From Streptomyces sp. NBC_01707 (GTDB lineage Bacteria > Actinomycetota > Actinomycetes > Streptomycetales > Streptomycetaceae): a DNA stretch of 64,000 nucleotides. The notes beneath the pieces are model-generated. The model searched no databases and was not told where the DNA came from. It saw only the letters and a program-made list of their open reading frames with translations. The position numbers and the translations under genes were made by a program. The stretch is taken from assembly GCF_041438805.1 (NCBI RefSeq), contig NZ_CP109190.1:5642001-5706000 (forward strand), given 5' to 3'. Of this stretch, positions 27,729 through 36,653 are shown piece by piece; position 1 is the first letter of the stretch, and each line of letters begins with the position of its first letter.

Positions 27729-28418
27729 TCAGTTCGTCGTCGGATCGGCAGGCTCCGGGAACTCCGCTTCGCCGTTGCCGACAGCTCTGTTGAAGTCGTT
27801 GTGCACCCGGTCGTGCTCGTTGAACCGGTTGCCGGACCAGCGGTACGTGACCACCTCGTCGCCGGACGGATAGGCGACCGCGTCCTTCTTCTCGTACACC
27901 TGCGTCGTCACCACCAGGTCACCCCGGTCGATGGTGCCGTAGACCGCAGGCTGCTCAGTGGTGAAGACGTTCTGGTACGTGCCGTCGCTCCGCGCGCGAT
28001 ACACGTAGGTGCCGACCCCTACCGAGTCGCCGCAGGTCATCACATTCACCACGACGTCCGCCGACGAGCCGCCGGTCAGCGTGCCGTACGAGGCGTCGAC
28101 CGGGTACTCGTGCCCCGTGCAGGGTTTCAGGTCCGTCCTGACCCGCTCGCTCACCCTGGGGTCCCGCTTGACCAGCTGGACGGCATCGACCCGCCGCACG
28201 GACTTCCCCGTGGGTGGGGCGGTGGCGGATGGTGTGACCTGGGCGACCGGCTGCGTGCCCGCCGGTCCCTCGTCACGGGTTCCCGTGCCACCGGTGGAGC
28301 AGCTGACGGTGAACAGCCCGAGGGCGGCGAGCCCGGCCATTGCCGTACTGCCCGCCGCCCAGCCGGTGAGACCGCCGCCTCTGCCGGTCGTTCTGCTTCC
28401 GCCTGTCAGGCCGCGCAC
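27729..28418 (-). CDS. cseA: Lipoprotein-like negative regulator CseA
   Basis: In S. coelicolor CseA is a lipoprotein that lowers sigE expression. This 229-aa protein has a hydrophobic N-terminal segment (about 20-39) ending in LFTVSC with Cys40. The lipobox is not canonical (T at -3), so membrane anchoring is less certain than in the model. A Gly/Thr/Pro linker follows, and then a domain with VRTDLKPCTGHEYPVDASYG, VVVNVMTCGDS and TTQVYEKKDAVAYPSGDE. GTG 28418 starts inside the sigE 3' end (13-bp overlap), so it is co-translated. Identification rests on gene order with sigE and cseBC. Confidence 0.85.
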   Translation of the reverse strand: MRGLTGGSRTTGRGGGLTGWAAGSTAMAGLAALGLFTVSCSTGGTGTRDEGPAGTQPVAQVTPSATAPPTGKSVRRVDAVQLVKRDPRVSERVRTDLKPCTGHEYPVDASYGTLTGGSSADVVVNVMTCGDSVGVGTYVYRARSDGTYQNVFTTEQPAVYGTIDRGDLVVTTQVYEKKDAVAYPSGDEVVTYRWSGNRFNEHDRVHNDFNRAVGNGEAEFPEPADPTTN

Positions 28419-29056
28419 CGCTCCTGCCCCCGTTCCTCATGCCGCCGGTCCGCCTGTCGGCGACCCTGCGCCGGTACCCGCGCACGCCCCGGAGCACCGA
28501 CGGCCGGAGCCCGGTCGCCCGCCGTGCCGCCCTGGGCTTCACGGATCGCGGCCTGCCTGCTCATCGCCTCGCGGCTCTCCAGCTCCTGGCGCAGTCGCGC
28601 CAGTGCCCGGTGCAGCGTGCTCTTCACCGTACCGGCAGACATCCCGAGCGCTGCGGCCGTCTCCTCCGTGCTCATCTGCTCCCAGTGTCGCAGCACCACC
28701 ACGCTGCGCTGCTTGGGAGCCAGCACGCTCAGGACGTCCATCAGCAGAGCACGGTCGGCGCGCTGCTCGGTGCCGTCTTCGACGCTTGCGTCGGGCAGCT
28801 GCTCGGTGGGAACCTCCTCCAGCTTGCGGGCCCGCCACCACTCCGTACGCGTGTTGATCATGACGCGGCGCAGATAGGCGTCGGCGAGGGACTTGTCGGC
28901 GATGCCGTCCCAGCGGCCGTACGTCCGGGCCAGGGCGGTCTGCAGCAGGTCCTGCGCGTCCACCGGGTCGGGGACCAGGCGGCGCGCACTGCGCAGCAGG
29001 GCCTCCTGCCGGGTGCGTACGTACTCTTCGAATTCGAGCACCTCGCCATGCGCCAT
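28406..29056 (-). CDS. sigE: ECF sigma factor SigE, with C-terminal extension
   Basis: SigE directs the envelope-stress regulon of Streptomyces. Residues 1-165 match the known protein: region 2 FEEYVRTRQEALLRSARRLV, PVDAQDLLQTALARTYGRWD, RRVMINTRTEWWRARKLEEV, and region 4 VLAPKQRSVVVLRHWEQMS, TEETAAALGMSAGTVKSTLH. ATG 29056 is preceded by GGAGG and fits the family N-terminus (MAHGEVLEFEEYV). After region 4 an Ala/Arg/Pro/Gln-rich stretch of about 45 residues precedes the terminal ERCAA, whereas from memory the S. coelicolor protein is about 40 residues shorter. The gene is first of the sigE-cseA-cseB-cseC operon. Confidence 0.94.
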   Translation of the reverse strand: MAHGEVLEFEEYVRTRQEALLRSARRLVPDPVDAQDLLQTALARTYGRWDGIADKSLADAYLRRVMINTRTEWWRARKLEEVPTEQLPDASVEDGTEQRADRALLMDVLSVLAPKQRSVVVLRHWEQMSTEETAAALGMSAGTVKSTLHRALARLRQELESREAMSRQAAIREAQGGTAGDRAPAVGAPGRARVPAQGRRQADRRHEERGQERCAA

Positions 29057-29232
29057 TCCAACCGCCTCCGTCCCCGTAGATCCCCGTCTGACCTCTGCCA
29101 GCCACTGGTCGCGTGAGCTGACGGTCGGAGACGTTACGGAGCGGTTGTCACGGCGCTGTGCAGAGCAGCCATACACCGACGCACGGCTGTCCATCGGTTG
29201 TGTAACAGCGGGTGGAAGCCCCCCTTCTGCTT

Positions 29233-30132
29233 CTAGCCCAGCGGCAGTTGGTAGTGGCCGCCCGGAAGCGGTTCGACCAGGCCGTCGGCGACCAGGCCGT
29301 CCAGCGCCCGGGCCCGTTGCGCCGGCTCGTCCCATACGGCGTCGAGCGCCGACTGCGGAACCGGGGCCACCGCCTCGCGCAGCACGGCGAGCAGCCGGCC
29401 GCGCACCTGCCGGTCGGTACCGGCATAGGTCTGGCCGCGGCGCGGGGGCCCCTGATGCTCGGGCTTACCGGCCAGCCGCCAGGCGCACTGCGTGGCGATC
29501 GGGCACCGCGTGCAGTCCTCGTTCTTGGCGGTGCAGACCAGCGCTCCGAGTTCCATCGTCGCGGCCGCCCAGCGGGCCGCCCGTTCGTCCTCGTCGGGCA
29601 GGAGCGCGCGGGCGAGCTTCCGCTCGGCGGCGGTGGTCGCATTCGGCGGGTACTGGATGCCCGTCGCGGCCCGGGCGAACACCCGGCGGACGTTCGTATC
29701 GAGTACGGCATGGCGCTGTCCGTAAGCGAACGAGGCCACGGCCGCCGCCGTGTACTCACCGATCCCGGGCAGCGCGAGCAGCTGACTGTGCTCACTCGGT
29801 ACGTCGCCGCCGTGCCGTTCAGTTATTGCCTGCGCGGCTCCGTGCAGGCGCAGCGCTCGCCGCGGGTAGCCGAGCCGGCCCCAGGCGCGGACCGCTTCAC
29901 CGGGCGGCTCGGCGGCCAGATCGGCGGGGCGCGGCCAGCGGGCCAGCCACTGTTCGTACACCGGGAGGACCCGGCTGACGGGGGTCTGCTGCAGCATGAA
30001 CTCGCTCACCATCACACCCCAGGCACCCGCTTCGGGGCGGCGCCAGGGCAGATCGCGGGCGTGCTGGTCGAACCACCCGATGACGGGCGCGTGGAGGGAT
30101 GTGGGCGTCTGTGTCGCAGTCATGGCAGTCAT
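29233..30132 (-). CDS. mutY: A/G-specific adenine DNA glycosylase
   Basis: MutY removes adenine mispaired with 8-oxoguanine in the GO repair pathway. The 299-aa sequence has the catalytic Glu44 (GVMVSEFMLQQT), HhH motif LPGIGEYTAAAVASFAYGQ, catalytic Asp in AVLDTNVRRV, and the iron-sulfur cluster loop C-x6-C-x2-C-x5-C (CTAKNEDCTRCPIATQC). The C-terminal MutT-like domain of long MutY proteins is much reduced, as is common in Streptomyces. ATG 30132 is chosen; ATG 30123 three codons later is also possible. Its 5' end faces the 838-bp gap. Its 3' end lies 176 bp before the sigE start on the same strand. Confidence 0.92.
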   Translation of the reverse strand: MTAMTATQTPTSLHAPVIGWFDQHARDLPWRRPEAGAWGVMVSEFMLQQTPVSRVLPVYEQWLARWPRPADLAAEPPGEAVRAWGRLGYPRRALRLHGAAQAITERHGGDVPSEHSQLLALPGIGEYTAAAVASFAYGQRHAVLDTNVRRVFARAATGIQYPPNATTAAERKLARALLPDEDERAARWAAATMELGALVCTAKNEDCTRCPIATQCAWRLAGKPEHQGPPRRGQTYAGTDRQVRGRLLAVLREAVAPVPQSALDAVWDEPAQRARALDGLVADGLVEPLPGGHYQLPLG

Positions 30133-30970
30133 CGCAAGCCGATCCTGGCACGGAAGGGCAGGCAACGGTCTTGGCGGCGGGGGTGTCGCCCGTCATGGGG
30201 GCCCATGGAGTGATAATGCCACCCGTCTGTCCCCACAGTGAGCCTCGGCCGGCGCCTTCATCCGGACCCGGCAGGGACTCGGCCGTCCGCCCATGGGCCC
30301 GGTATCCGGGGCGCGAGGCACCTGGCCGTTCCTTGCCACCGGGGCGAGCGACCGAGCCGGGCGGGACAGCGGGGCGATCACCCGCGCCGCGACGGGTCCC
30401 TCACGAGCGGGCCCGTCGCCGCATGGTGCGGAAGGCACACACCCGGCAGAGACCGGCGAGACCACCGGCACCGTGAACCGGGCCCGTGCGCGGCCGGGAG
30501 GCCGCGAGAGAGGCGGCTGCCGCGGCCGCCGCCGCGTGGTTGACGAGAAACGATCGGTCGCCGTCGGCGGACACCGAACCGGTGAGGCCGCCGCAGCAAC
30601 GACCGGACGGTTTGCACGTCCTCGTCCACGATCGACTCGAGAGGCACATCGGCGTCGTGGCCGACGGCTGCCGCGAGTGGCGCGAGCAGGGACAGGGACA
30701 GGGACAGGGCTCCCGCATCCGTGCTGCGCGCACGTGCCGTGTGCGAAATCGGTGACGTCGCCGTGCAGGAAGGAGAAGGGAGTTGAACTCCTTCACGTGA
30801 CAGACCGTAGGCAACAGGGTGGGGTTGTCACGGTGGGCGACCATCACGGGGCACGCCTGACGAAAGTCGGGGTCGGAACAGGCCACTGCATGATGATGAT
30901 CCGCAAAACTTGAGGATCAGAGCGGCGGGTGGGGCGGGAGTTGGCGCGGATCTCTCGTACAGTTTGCGCC
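30133..30970. other. 838-bp intergenic region, no supportable gene
   Basis: Open frames exist on both strands but none has convincing codon bias or a ribosome-binding site. A tandem hexamer (GACAGG, about 30687-30709) and an inverted repeat with GGAGTT/AACTCC (about 30779-30791) are visible. On the minus strand a frame near 30620-30760 reads like a signal-peptide-like hydrophobic run with Leu/Ser/Ala, which could be a decayed secreted-protein gene, but this is not supported enough to call. Confidence 0.45.
30958..30963 (+). promoter_or_regulatory. -10-like hexamer TACAGT
   Basis: TACAGT lies 7 nt before GTG 30971. It supports that start and a leaderless transcript. Confidence 0.4.
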
Positions 30971-31780
30971 GTGGGATCTCTGCGCAATCCGATCGGGCCG
31001 CTTCCCTCCAGCATCTATTGGCGACGGAGGGCCGTAGCGGCGATGCTGATCGTGCTGCTCGCGCTGCTGATCGCATGGGTCGTCACTTCCGGTGGCGGCA
31101 AGGGGAACATGGACGACTCCCGGCCCAACGGGTCCGGCCCCGCACACTCGATCACTCCGGGACCCGCCAGTTCCGGTCCGGCCATCAGCCAACAACCGGG
31201 CGGGCGTGACGATTCGGACGACTCCGGTGCGGGCGGCGGCGGCGGCAGCGGCGCGGACGAGGGCTCCGCCGGCACCGCCGACGGTGGCTCCGGCGCCGAC
31301 GCCGGATCCGGATCGGGTTCCGGCAGCGCGTCCGGTGGCGGAAGCGAGGGGCAGCAGGTTCCGGCCGGCTCCTCGATCCCCGACTGCACTTCCTCCGCAC
31401 TGCAGTTGACCCTGCGCACCAAGCTCAACTACGGCCCCGGCGAGAACCCGAAGTTCGAGCTGATCGCCAAGAACACCTCCTCCAGCGCCTGCAAGGCCGA
31501 CTTCGGGCCGAAGAGCGCGGTGGTGACCGTCACCGAAGCCGGTGGCGACGACGACGAGGTGTGGTCCTCCAAGGACTGCCCGCGCAATGCGGGCAGCGTG
31601 CTGCTGGAGGTTCCGGCGGGCGCGACCATCGTCCACACCGTGGAGTGGGACCGGAAGAAGAGCGCCCCGAAGTGCGCGACACCGCCCGCGGGGGCTGCCG
31701 GGGCCGGTACGTATCTCGTCGAGGCGAAGGCTCCCGGCGAGCCTGTGCAGCGCGCCTCCTTCGTCCTCGCGAAGGACTGA
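30971..31780 (+). CDS. Single-pass membrane-anchored extracytoplasmic protein
   Basis: The 269-aa protein has a short basic cytoplasmic N-terminus, one membrane segment (about residues 23-41, AMLIVLLALLIAWVV) and a long disordered linker of Gly, Ser, Asp and Ala (about 45-140). The folded domain after it has CTSSALQLTLRTKLNYGPGE, KNTSSSACKADFG, KDCPRNAG and KSAPKCATPP. The paired Cys residues suggest disulphides outside the cell. The fold looks like an immunoglobulin- or DUF4232-like beta domain, but I cannot name it. GTG 30971 follows TACAGT by 7 nt. It is followed by a perfect hairpin and converges on disA. Confidence 0.75.
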   Translation: MGSLRNPIGPLPSSIYWRRRAVAAMLIVLLALLIAWVVTSGGGKGNMDDSRPNGSGPAHSITPGPASSGPAISQQPGGRDDSDDSGAGGGGGSGADEGSAGTADGGSGADAGSGSGSGSASGGGSEGQQVPAGSSIPDCTSSALQLTLRTKLNYGPGENPKFELIAKNTSSSACKADFGPKSAVVTVTEAGGDDDEVWSSKDCPRNAGSVLLEVPAGATIVHTVEWDRKKSAPKCATPPAGAAGAGTYLVEAKAPGEPVQRASFVLAKD

Positions 31781-31875
31781 GCGGCGCCCGCCCGAGCAGT
31801 TCCTGACCGGTGCGCGATCACCTCGCAATCACGGGCACTGCCGATCACGGTCGTGGTCGCGGTCCGAAACGTACT

Positions 31876-31905
31876 TCGGGGCCCGGTCCACCGACCGGGC
31901 CCCGA
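31876..31905. terminator. Hairpin between convergent genes
   Basis: A perfect 13-bp GC-rich stem (31876-31888 with 31893-31905) closes a 4-nt loop. It lies about 95 bp after the membrane protein stop and about 85 bp before the disA stop. Confidence 0.65.
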
Positions 31906-31987
31906 GGGCATGTACTGCTCTGCGCAACCGCTGCGAATCCCTAGGGCTTCTCGTTCGGATCATGCAGCCTGATCCAGACGAAGGACG

Positions 31988-33112
31988 TTAGACGTACCGC
32001 TCGAGAATCGACGACTCGGCCAGTCGCGACAGCCCTTCGCGCACGCTGCGCGCCCGTGCCTCGCCGACTCCGTCCACCGTCTGAAGGTCGTCGACGCTCG
32101 CCGCGAGCAGCTTCTGCAGTCCGCCGAAGTACTCCACCAGCCGGTCGATGATGGCCCCGGGCAGCCGCGGCACCTTCGCCAGCAGCCGGAAACCGCGGGG
32201 CGAGACCGCCGAGTCGAGGGTCTCGGGTGAGCCGCTGTACCCCAGGGCCCGTGCCACGACCGGCAGTTCGAGCAGTTCGGTGTGCGAGAGCCCGTCCAGC
32301 TCGGTCAGCGCCTCCGCGACCGTACGCGACCGCTTGGCGGTCGGCTCCGGCACGTAGTCGCGCACGACCAGTTCCCGCTCAGGCTCGACTCCCGCGATCA
32401 ACTCGTCGAGCTGGAGGGAGAGAAGCCGGCCGTCGGTGCCCAGTTCCACCACGTATTCGGCGATTTCGGTCGCGATCCGGCGGACCATCTCCAGACGTTG
32501 CGCGACAGCCGTCACGTCCCGCACCGTCACCAGGTCCTCGATCTCCAGCGCGGAGAGCGTGCCCGCGACCTCGTCGAGGCGGAGCTTGTATCGCTCCAGG
32601 GTGGCGAGGGCCTGGTTGGCCCGGGAGAGGATCGCGGCGGACTCCTCCAGGACCCGGCGCTCCCCGTCCACGTACAGCGCGATCAGACGCATCGACTGCG
32701 AGACCGAGACGACCGGGAAGTTGCACTGCCTGGAGACCCGGTCCGCCGTGCGGTGGCGGGTTCCGGTCTCCTCGGTGGGGATGGAGGCGTCCGGGACCAG
32801 CTGCACGCCGGCCCGCAGGATCTTCGTCATGTCCTTGTCGAGGATCAGTGCCCCGTCGAGCTTCGCCAGCTCGCGCAGCCGCGTCGCGGTGAACTCCACG
32901 TCCAGCACGAAGCCGCCGGTGCACATCGACTCGACGGTCTTGTCCATGCCGAGCACGATCAGCCCGCCGGTGTTGCCGCGGAGGATGCGCTCCAGGCCGT
33001 CCCGCAGGGCCATTCCGGGCGCGACGGCGCTCAACGAGGCGCGCATCAGCGCCTCATTACCGGTGCCTTGGCCGGACTTTCCGGGCGATGCTGCCCGGTC
33101 GCTGGCTGCCAC
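31988..33112 (-). CDS. disA: DNA integrity scanning protein DisA (diadenylate cyclase)
   Basis: DisA condenses two ATP to c-di-AMP and scans DNA for damage. The 374-aa sequence has the DAC domain with GGLIVLGMD, the DGA motif (DGALILD at 86-92) and the RHR motif (GTRHRTA at 117-123), both catalytic. A long helical linker follows, then the C-terminal HhH DNA-binding domain ([20 protein letters not shown]). All catalytic residues are present. GTG 33112 has CGGAGGA upstream (about 6 nt). It is 80 bp downstream of radA on the same strand, so the two are probably co-expressed, as in Bacillus and other actinobacteria. Confidence 0.95.
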   Translation of the reverse strand: MAASDRAASPGKSGQGTGNEALMRASLSAVAPGMALRDGLERILRGNTGGLIVLGMDKTVESMCTGGFVLDVEFTATRLRELAKLDGALILDKDMTKILRAGVQLVPDASIPTEETGTRHRTADRVSRQCNFPVVSVSQSMRLIALYVDGERRVLEESAAILSRANQALATLERYKLRLDEVAGTLSALEIEDLVTVRDVTAVAQRLEMVRRIATEIAEYVVELGTDGRLLSLQLDELIAGVEPERELVVRDYVPEPTAKRSRTVAEALTELDGLSHTELLELPVVARALGYSGSPETLDSAVSPRGFRLLAKVPRLPGAIIDRLVEYFGGLQKLLAASVDDLQTVDGVGEARARSVREGLSRLAESSILERYV

Positions 33113-33192
33113 TGCACTCCTCCGGTCACAGGTTTGCGGTGCCCTTATGTCCCTCATACCGTTCGTACGGACGGGCGAGACCAGGGCAAAGT

Positions 33193-34605
33193 CTACCGGC
33201 GTGCGTCGGCCTCCTGTGGGGGCTCTGTACGAGACCGGCGCGGGAGCACTCTCAGCGCGTCGCCCATGTTGGCGACTTCCGTGACCTTCATACCGGGTGG
33301 GACCTTCCCCGGGTCGGTCGGGACCAGCGCGTGGGTGAAGCCCAGCCGGTGTGCTTCGGCCAGTCTGCGCTGCACCCCCGTAACCCTTCTGACCTCGCCC
33401 GCAAGGCCCACCTCGCCGATCGCCACCAGGTTCTTGGGCAGTGGTGTGTCGCTCGCCGCACTGGCCAGCGCGAGTGCGATCGCAAGGTCCGCGGCGGGTT
33501 CGGAAAGCTTCACGCCGCCGACCGTGGCGCTGTAGATGTCCCGTTTGCCGAGCGCGCTGATCCGGCCGCGCTGCTCCAGAACCGCCAGCATCATCGAGAC
33601 CCGGGAGGTCTCCAGGCCGGAGGTGGTGCGCCGCGGTGAGGGGATCTGCGAATCGACCGTCAGCGCCTGCACTTCGGCGACGAGCGGGCGCCGCCCCTCC
33701 AGCGTGACCGTCAGACAGGTGCCCGGCACGGGTTCGTCGCGCCGGGTGAGGAAGAGGCCGGAGGGGTCGGCGAGGCCCGTGATGCCCTCGTCGTGCAGTT
33801 CGAAACAGCCGACCTCGTCGGTCGCCCCGTACCGGTTCTTCACGCCCCGGACCAGCCGGAGGCGCGCATGCCGGTCGCCCTCGAAGGACAGCACCACATC
33901 GACGAGGTGCTCCAGCAGTCGCGGCCCCGCGATCGCGCCGTCCTTGGTGACATGGCCGACCAGGAGCGTGGACATGCCACGCTCCTTGGAGGCGCGGATG
34001 AGTGCACCGGCCACCTCCCGGACCTGTGCCATCCCGCCGGGTGCGCCTTCGATCTCGGGCGAGGCGACGGTCTGCACGGAGTCGAGGATGAGCAGGGACG
34101 GCTTGACCGCGTCCAGATGGCCGAGGACCGCGGAGAGGTCGGTCTCGGCGGCGAGGAAGAGGTGGTCGTTGATCGCCCGGATCCGGTCGGCACGCAGCCG
34201 CACCTGGCTCGCGGACTCCTCCGCGGTGACATAGAGGGTGCGGTGCTCGTCGCTGGCGGCCTTGGCGGCCACATCCAGCAGGAGCGTCGACTTGCCGACG
34301 CCCGGCTCGCCCGCGAGCAGCACCACGGCGCCGGGGACCAGCCCGCCGCCGAGCACCCGGTCCAGCTCGTCCACCCCGGTCGGCCGGGCGGTTGCCTGCC
34401 GGCTGTCGACCTGGCCGATGGGGAGTGCGGCCGAGCTGACGCGGCCGGCCGCCGTCGTCCGCACGGCAGGGGCGCCGCCGAACTCCTCGACCGTTCCCCA
34501 CGCCTGGCATTCGGGGCATCGGCCGAGCCACTTGGCGGTCGTCCAGCCGCACTCGGTGCAGCGGTAGGACGGCCGGTCCTTCGCGGATTTTGTACGGGCA
34601 GCCAT
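33193..34605 (-). CDS. radA: DNA repair protein RadA/Sms
   Basis: RadA is a branch-migration helicase of homologous recombination and the usual partner of DisA. The 470-aa sequence has an N-terminal zinc finger (Cys16, Cys19, Cys30, Cys33; CTECG and CPEC). Next come Walker [10 protein letters not shown] (99-107), Walker [10 protein letters not shown], and the RadA-specific KNRYG motif. The C-terminal Lon-protease-like domain is [17 protein letters not shown] with [13 protein letters not shown] 34605 is preferred because a longer frame to 34782 reads as low-complexity sequence through the divergent promoter. Confidence 0.95.
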   Translation of the reverse strand: MAARTKSAKDRPSYRCTECGWTTAKWLGRCPECQAWGTVEEFGGAPAVRTTAAGRVSSAALPIGQVDSRQATARPTGVDELDRVLGGGLVPGAVVLLAGEPGVGKSTLLLDVAAKAASDEHRTLYVTAEESASQVRLRADRIRAINDHLFLAAETDLSAVLGHLDAVKPSLLILDSVQTVASPEIEGAPGGMAQVREVAGALIRASKERGMSTLLVGHVTKDGAIAGPRLLEHLVDVVLSFEGDRHARLRLVRGVKNRYGATDEVGCFELHDEGITGLADPSGLFLTRRDEPVPGTCLTVTLEGRRPLVAEVQALTVDSQIPSPRRTTSGLETSRVSMMLAVLEQRGRISALGKRDIYSATVGGVKLSEPAADLAIALALASAASDTPLPKNLVAIGEVGLAGEVRRVTGVQRRLAEAHRLGFTHALVPTDPGKVPPGMKVTEVANMGDALRVLPRRSRTEPPQEADARR

Positions 34606-34846
34606 GGCGCCACCGTATAGGTGAGGACCGACAACGCCGCCCGGCGCGGTACGCGGGAGCTCGCGGTGGGATCCGTGGGGGGTGGGGAGGGGAAGCGCGA
34701 GGGGCGCGGGGAGAGGGGCGATCGGGGTCAGGAAGCCCGACGGAATTGACGATTCCTGTCCCCTTTCAAGGGATACGTTCACCCGTAAGGGTTAAATGTG
34801 CGAAAGGGGTGCCAAGGCCACGCTCTGCCTTGCTTACGGTCGCAAG

Positions 34847-36622
34847 GTGACGAGCAGCAGGCTCCAGACCTCCAGGCACAGCACCGGCGCACACCGGGCG
34901 CAGCGCCGTGCGCCCCAGGCGTCGCCGCAGCGAGCGCCCGCCCGGTCCGAGGCGTATCTCGACGGCCTGTTCACCTACTGCCTCTCCGTGCTCTGCGATC
35001 ACGACGGAGCCATCGAGGCACTGGGCGCCGTTCTCGCCGTCGCGGAGCGTCAGGACGGGCGGTGCCCCAGGGGGGAGGAGGAACGTAAAACCTGGCTGTA
35101 CGCGCTGGCCAGGTGGACGTGCCTGCGCAAGCTCGCGGAGCAGAAGAACCAGAAGCAGAACCGGGGCCGGCAGGCGCACCGCCAGCAGGCCGCCGGGCAG
35201 CCGGGGGGTACGGCCGCGGCCGCCCGGGCAGGGGGCTCACAAACCCGTGTGCACCCGGACGCCACCGCCCTCGCCGCAGATGCCACGGACGCCTCGGAGA
35301 CCGCCGCGGCAGCCGAGGCGCACCGCCGTGAACTCGCACAGCTCGCCTGGCCCGAGGCCGCCGGCACCACACCCGAACAACGCGAAGCGCTCGAACTGGC
35401 CGTACGCCACCGCCTCGCCCCGCGCGCCGTGGCCTCCGTCCTCGGCCTCGACCCGGCGACCGCCCGTGAGCTCCTGGCCGCCGCGGCCTGCGAAGTGGAA
35501 CGCACCCGGGCCGCCCTCGCCGTCGTCGAGACCGGCAACTGTCCCACCGTCGCGCGGCTCTTCGGCGACCACCGCGTGCTGCTCTCCGCCGCCCTGCGCA
35601 GCGAGCTCGTCCGCCACGTCGACGACTGCCCCCGCTGTCGCCGCGCCGCCGAGCGGGCGGGCGCGGAAGGCCCCTGGCCGGGCGCGTCCGTCAGCCCGGG
35701 TGCCGCACTTCCGGTCGTCGAGGCCCCGCGGCCCTCCGCGTACGTGGCGATGGTCCATGCCCAGAGGAATCGGTCCGCCACTCCGCGCTTCGACCGGACG
35801 GGCTTCCCGATGGACCCGAAGGACCACGCCGCGCGCCGGGACCGGCTGCGGGCGAGAGTCGTGACGACGACGTTGGTGGCGACGGTCGTCGCCGCCCCCG
35901 TGATCGCGCTGTGGTCCGCGTACCGGGGCGCGCCGCTGACCGGCGAGGGGCACGACGGCTCCTCGGTCACCGCGACCGAGGAGGACGGCGGGAGCGAGTT
36001 CGACGGCGACCCGTACGACCGCTACCAGAATGCGGGCAACGCCAGCCCCGACCCCGGCTCCCGTTTCAAGGACGGCAGCCGTACGCCGGATGTCTCCGCG
36101 GAGGTCATCAGCTCCGGGACGGGGCAGCACGGCCCCGGCCGACTCGCCGTCACGGCCCACTCGTCCGGCGCCACCACGCTGATCACACTGACCGCTTCGG
36201 GCGGGGCCCCCGTGGCCTGGTCGGCACGGGCGGATGCGTCCTGGCTCCGCCTCAGCAGGCAATCCGGAACCCTCGCCGCGGGGGAGAGCGTCACGATCCA
36301 CGCCTACGTGGACCATGCGCGGGAACCGGCCGGGGCCTGGAGCGCGAGCATCCGTCTCGCCCCGTCGGGCTCGACCGTGCTGGTCCGCGGGCACAGAGCG
36401 GTGCCGGCCCCGTCCGGCGGCCCGACCGGCCCGACCAACCCGTCCCACCCGAGCCATCCGTCCGTCCCGCCGTCGACCTCTCCCCACCCGACCCATCCGA
36501 CGGAGCCCACACCGTCACCGACGAACCCGGAACCGTCACCGGACCCGTCCACCCCCTCCGACCCGTCCCCCGACCCCTCCGACCCGGGGACCGGCCCGAG
36601 CGACCCGGCGCCGACGGGCTGA
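34847..36622 (+). CDS. Membrane protein with sigma-like N-terminus, zinc-finger-like motif and extracellular BACON-like domain
   Basis: This 591-aa protein has a modular layout. Residues 35-105 resemble sigma-70 region 2 (EAYLDGLFTYCLSVLCDHDG, KTWLYALARWTCLRKLAEQ). Residues 176-225 resemble region 4 (EQREALELAVRHRLAPRAVA, LGLDPATARELL). Residues 232-264 contain C232, H257, C261, C264, which is like a zinc anti-sigma motif. One TM segment spans 338-357. Outside the membrane, residues 440-510 form a BACON-like beta domain (WSARADASWLRLSRQSGTL), followed by a Pro/Ser/Thr tail (520-591) long enough to cross the wall. A fused sigma/anti-sigma-like transmembrane regulator is plausible; DNA binding is unproven. 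GTG 34847 is divergent from radA. Confidence 0.75.
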   Translation: MTSSRLQTSRHSTGAHRAQRRAPQASPQRAPARSEAYLDGLFTYCLSVLCDHDGAIEALGAVLAVAERQDGRCPRGEEERKTWLYALARWTCLRKLAEQKNQKQNRGRQAHRQQAAGQPGGTAAAARAGGSQTRVHPDATALAADATDASETAAAAEAHRRELAQLAWPEAAGTTPEQREALELAVRHRLAPRAVASVLGLDPATARELLAAAACEVERTRAALAVVETGNCPTVARLFGDHRVLLSAALRSELVRHVDDCPRCRRAAERAGAEGPWPGASVSPGAALPVVEAPRPSAYVAMVHAQRNRSATPRFDRTGFPMDPKDHAARRDRLRARVVTTTLVATVVAAPVIALWSAYRGAPLTGEGHDGSSVTATEEDGGSEFDGDPYDRYQNAGNASPDPGSRFKDGSRTPDVSAEVISSGTGQHGPGRLAVTAHSSGATTLITLTASGGAPVAWSARADASWLRLSRQSGTLAAGESVTIHAYVDHAREPAGAWSASIRLAPSGSTVLVRGHRAVPAPSGGPTGPTNPSHPSHPSVPPSTSPHPTHPTEPTPSPTNPEPSPDPSTPSDPSPDPSDPGTGPSDPAPTG

Positions 36623-36653
36623 CAAACACTTCAGCCCGTCGCCCCGGCCTTCG

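Noticed and set aside
30401..30886. 161-codon minus-strand frame after mutY
   Set aside because: Its Cys/Pro repeats come from a nucleotide hexamer tract, and nothing resembles a start site.
34746..34779. TTGACG promoter upstream of the BACON protein gene
   Set aside because: The best -10 candidate is 20 nt away, so the spacing is poor.
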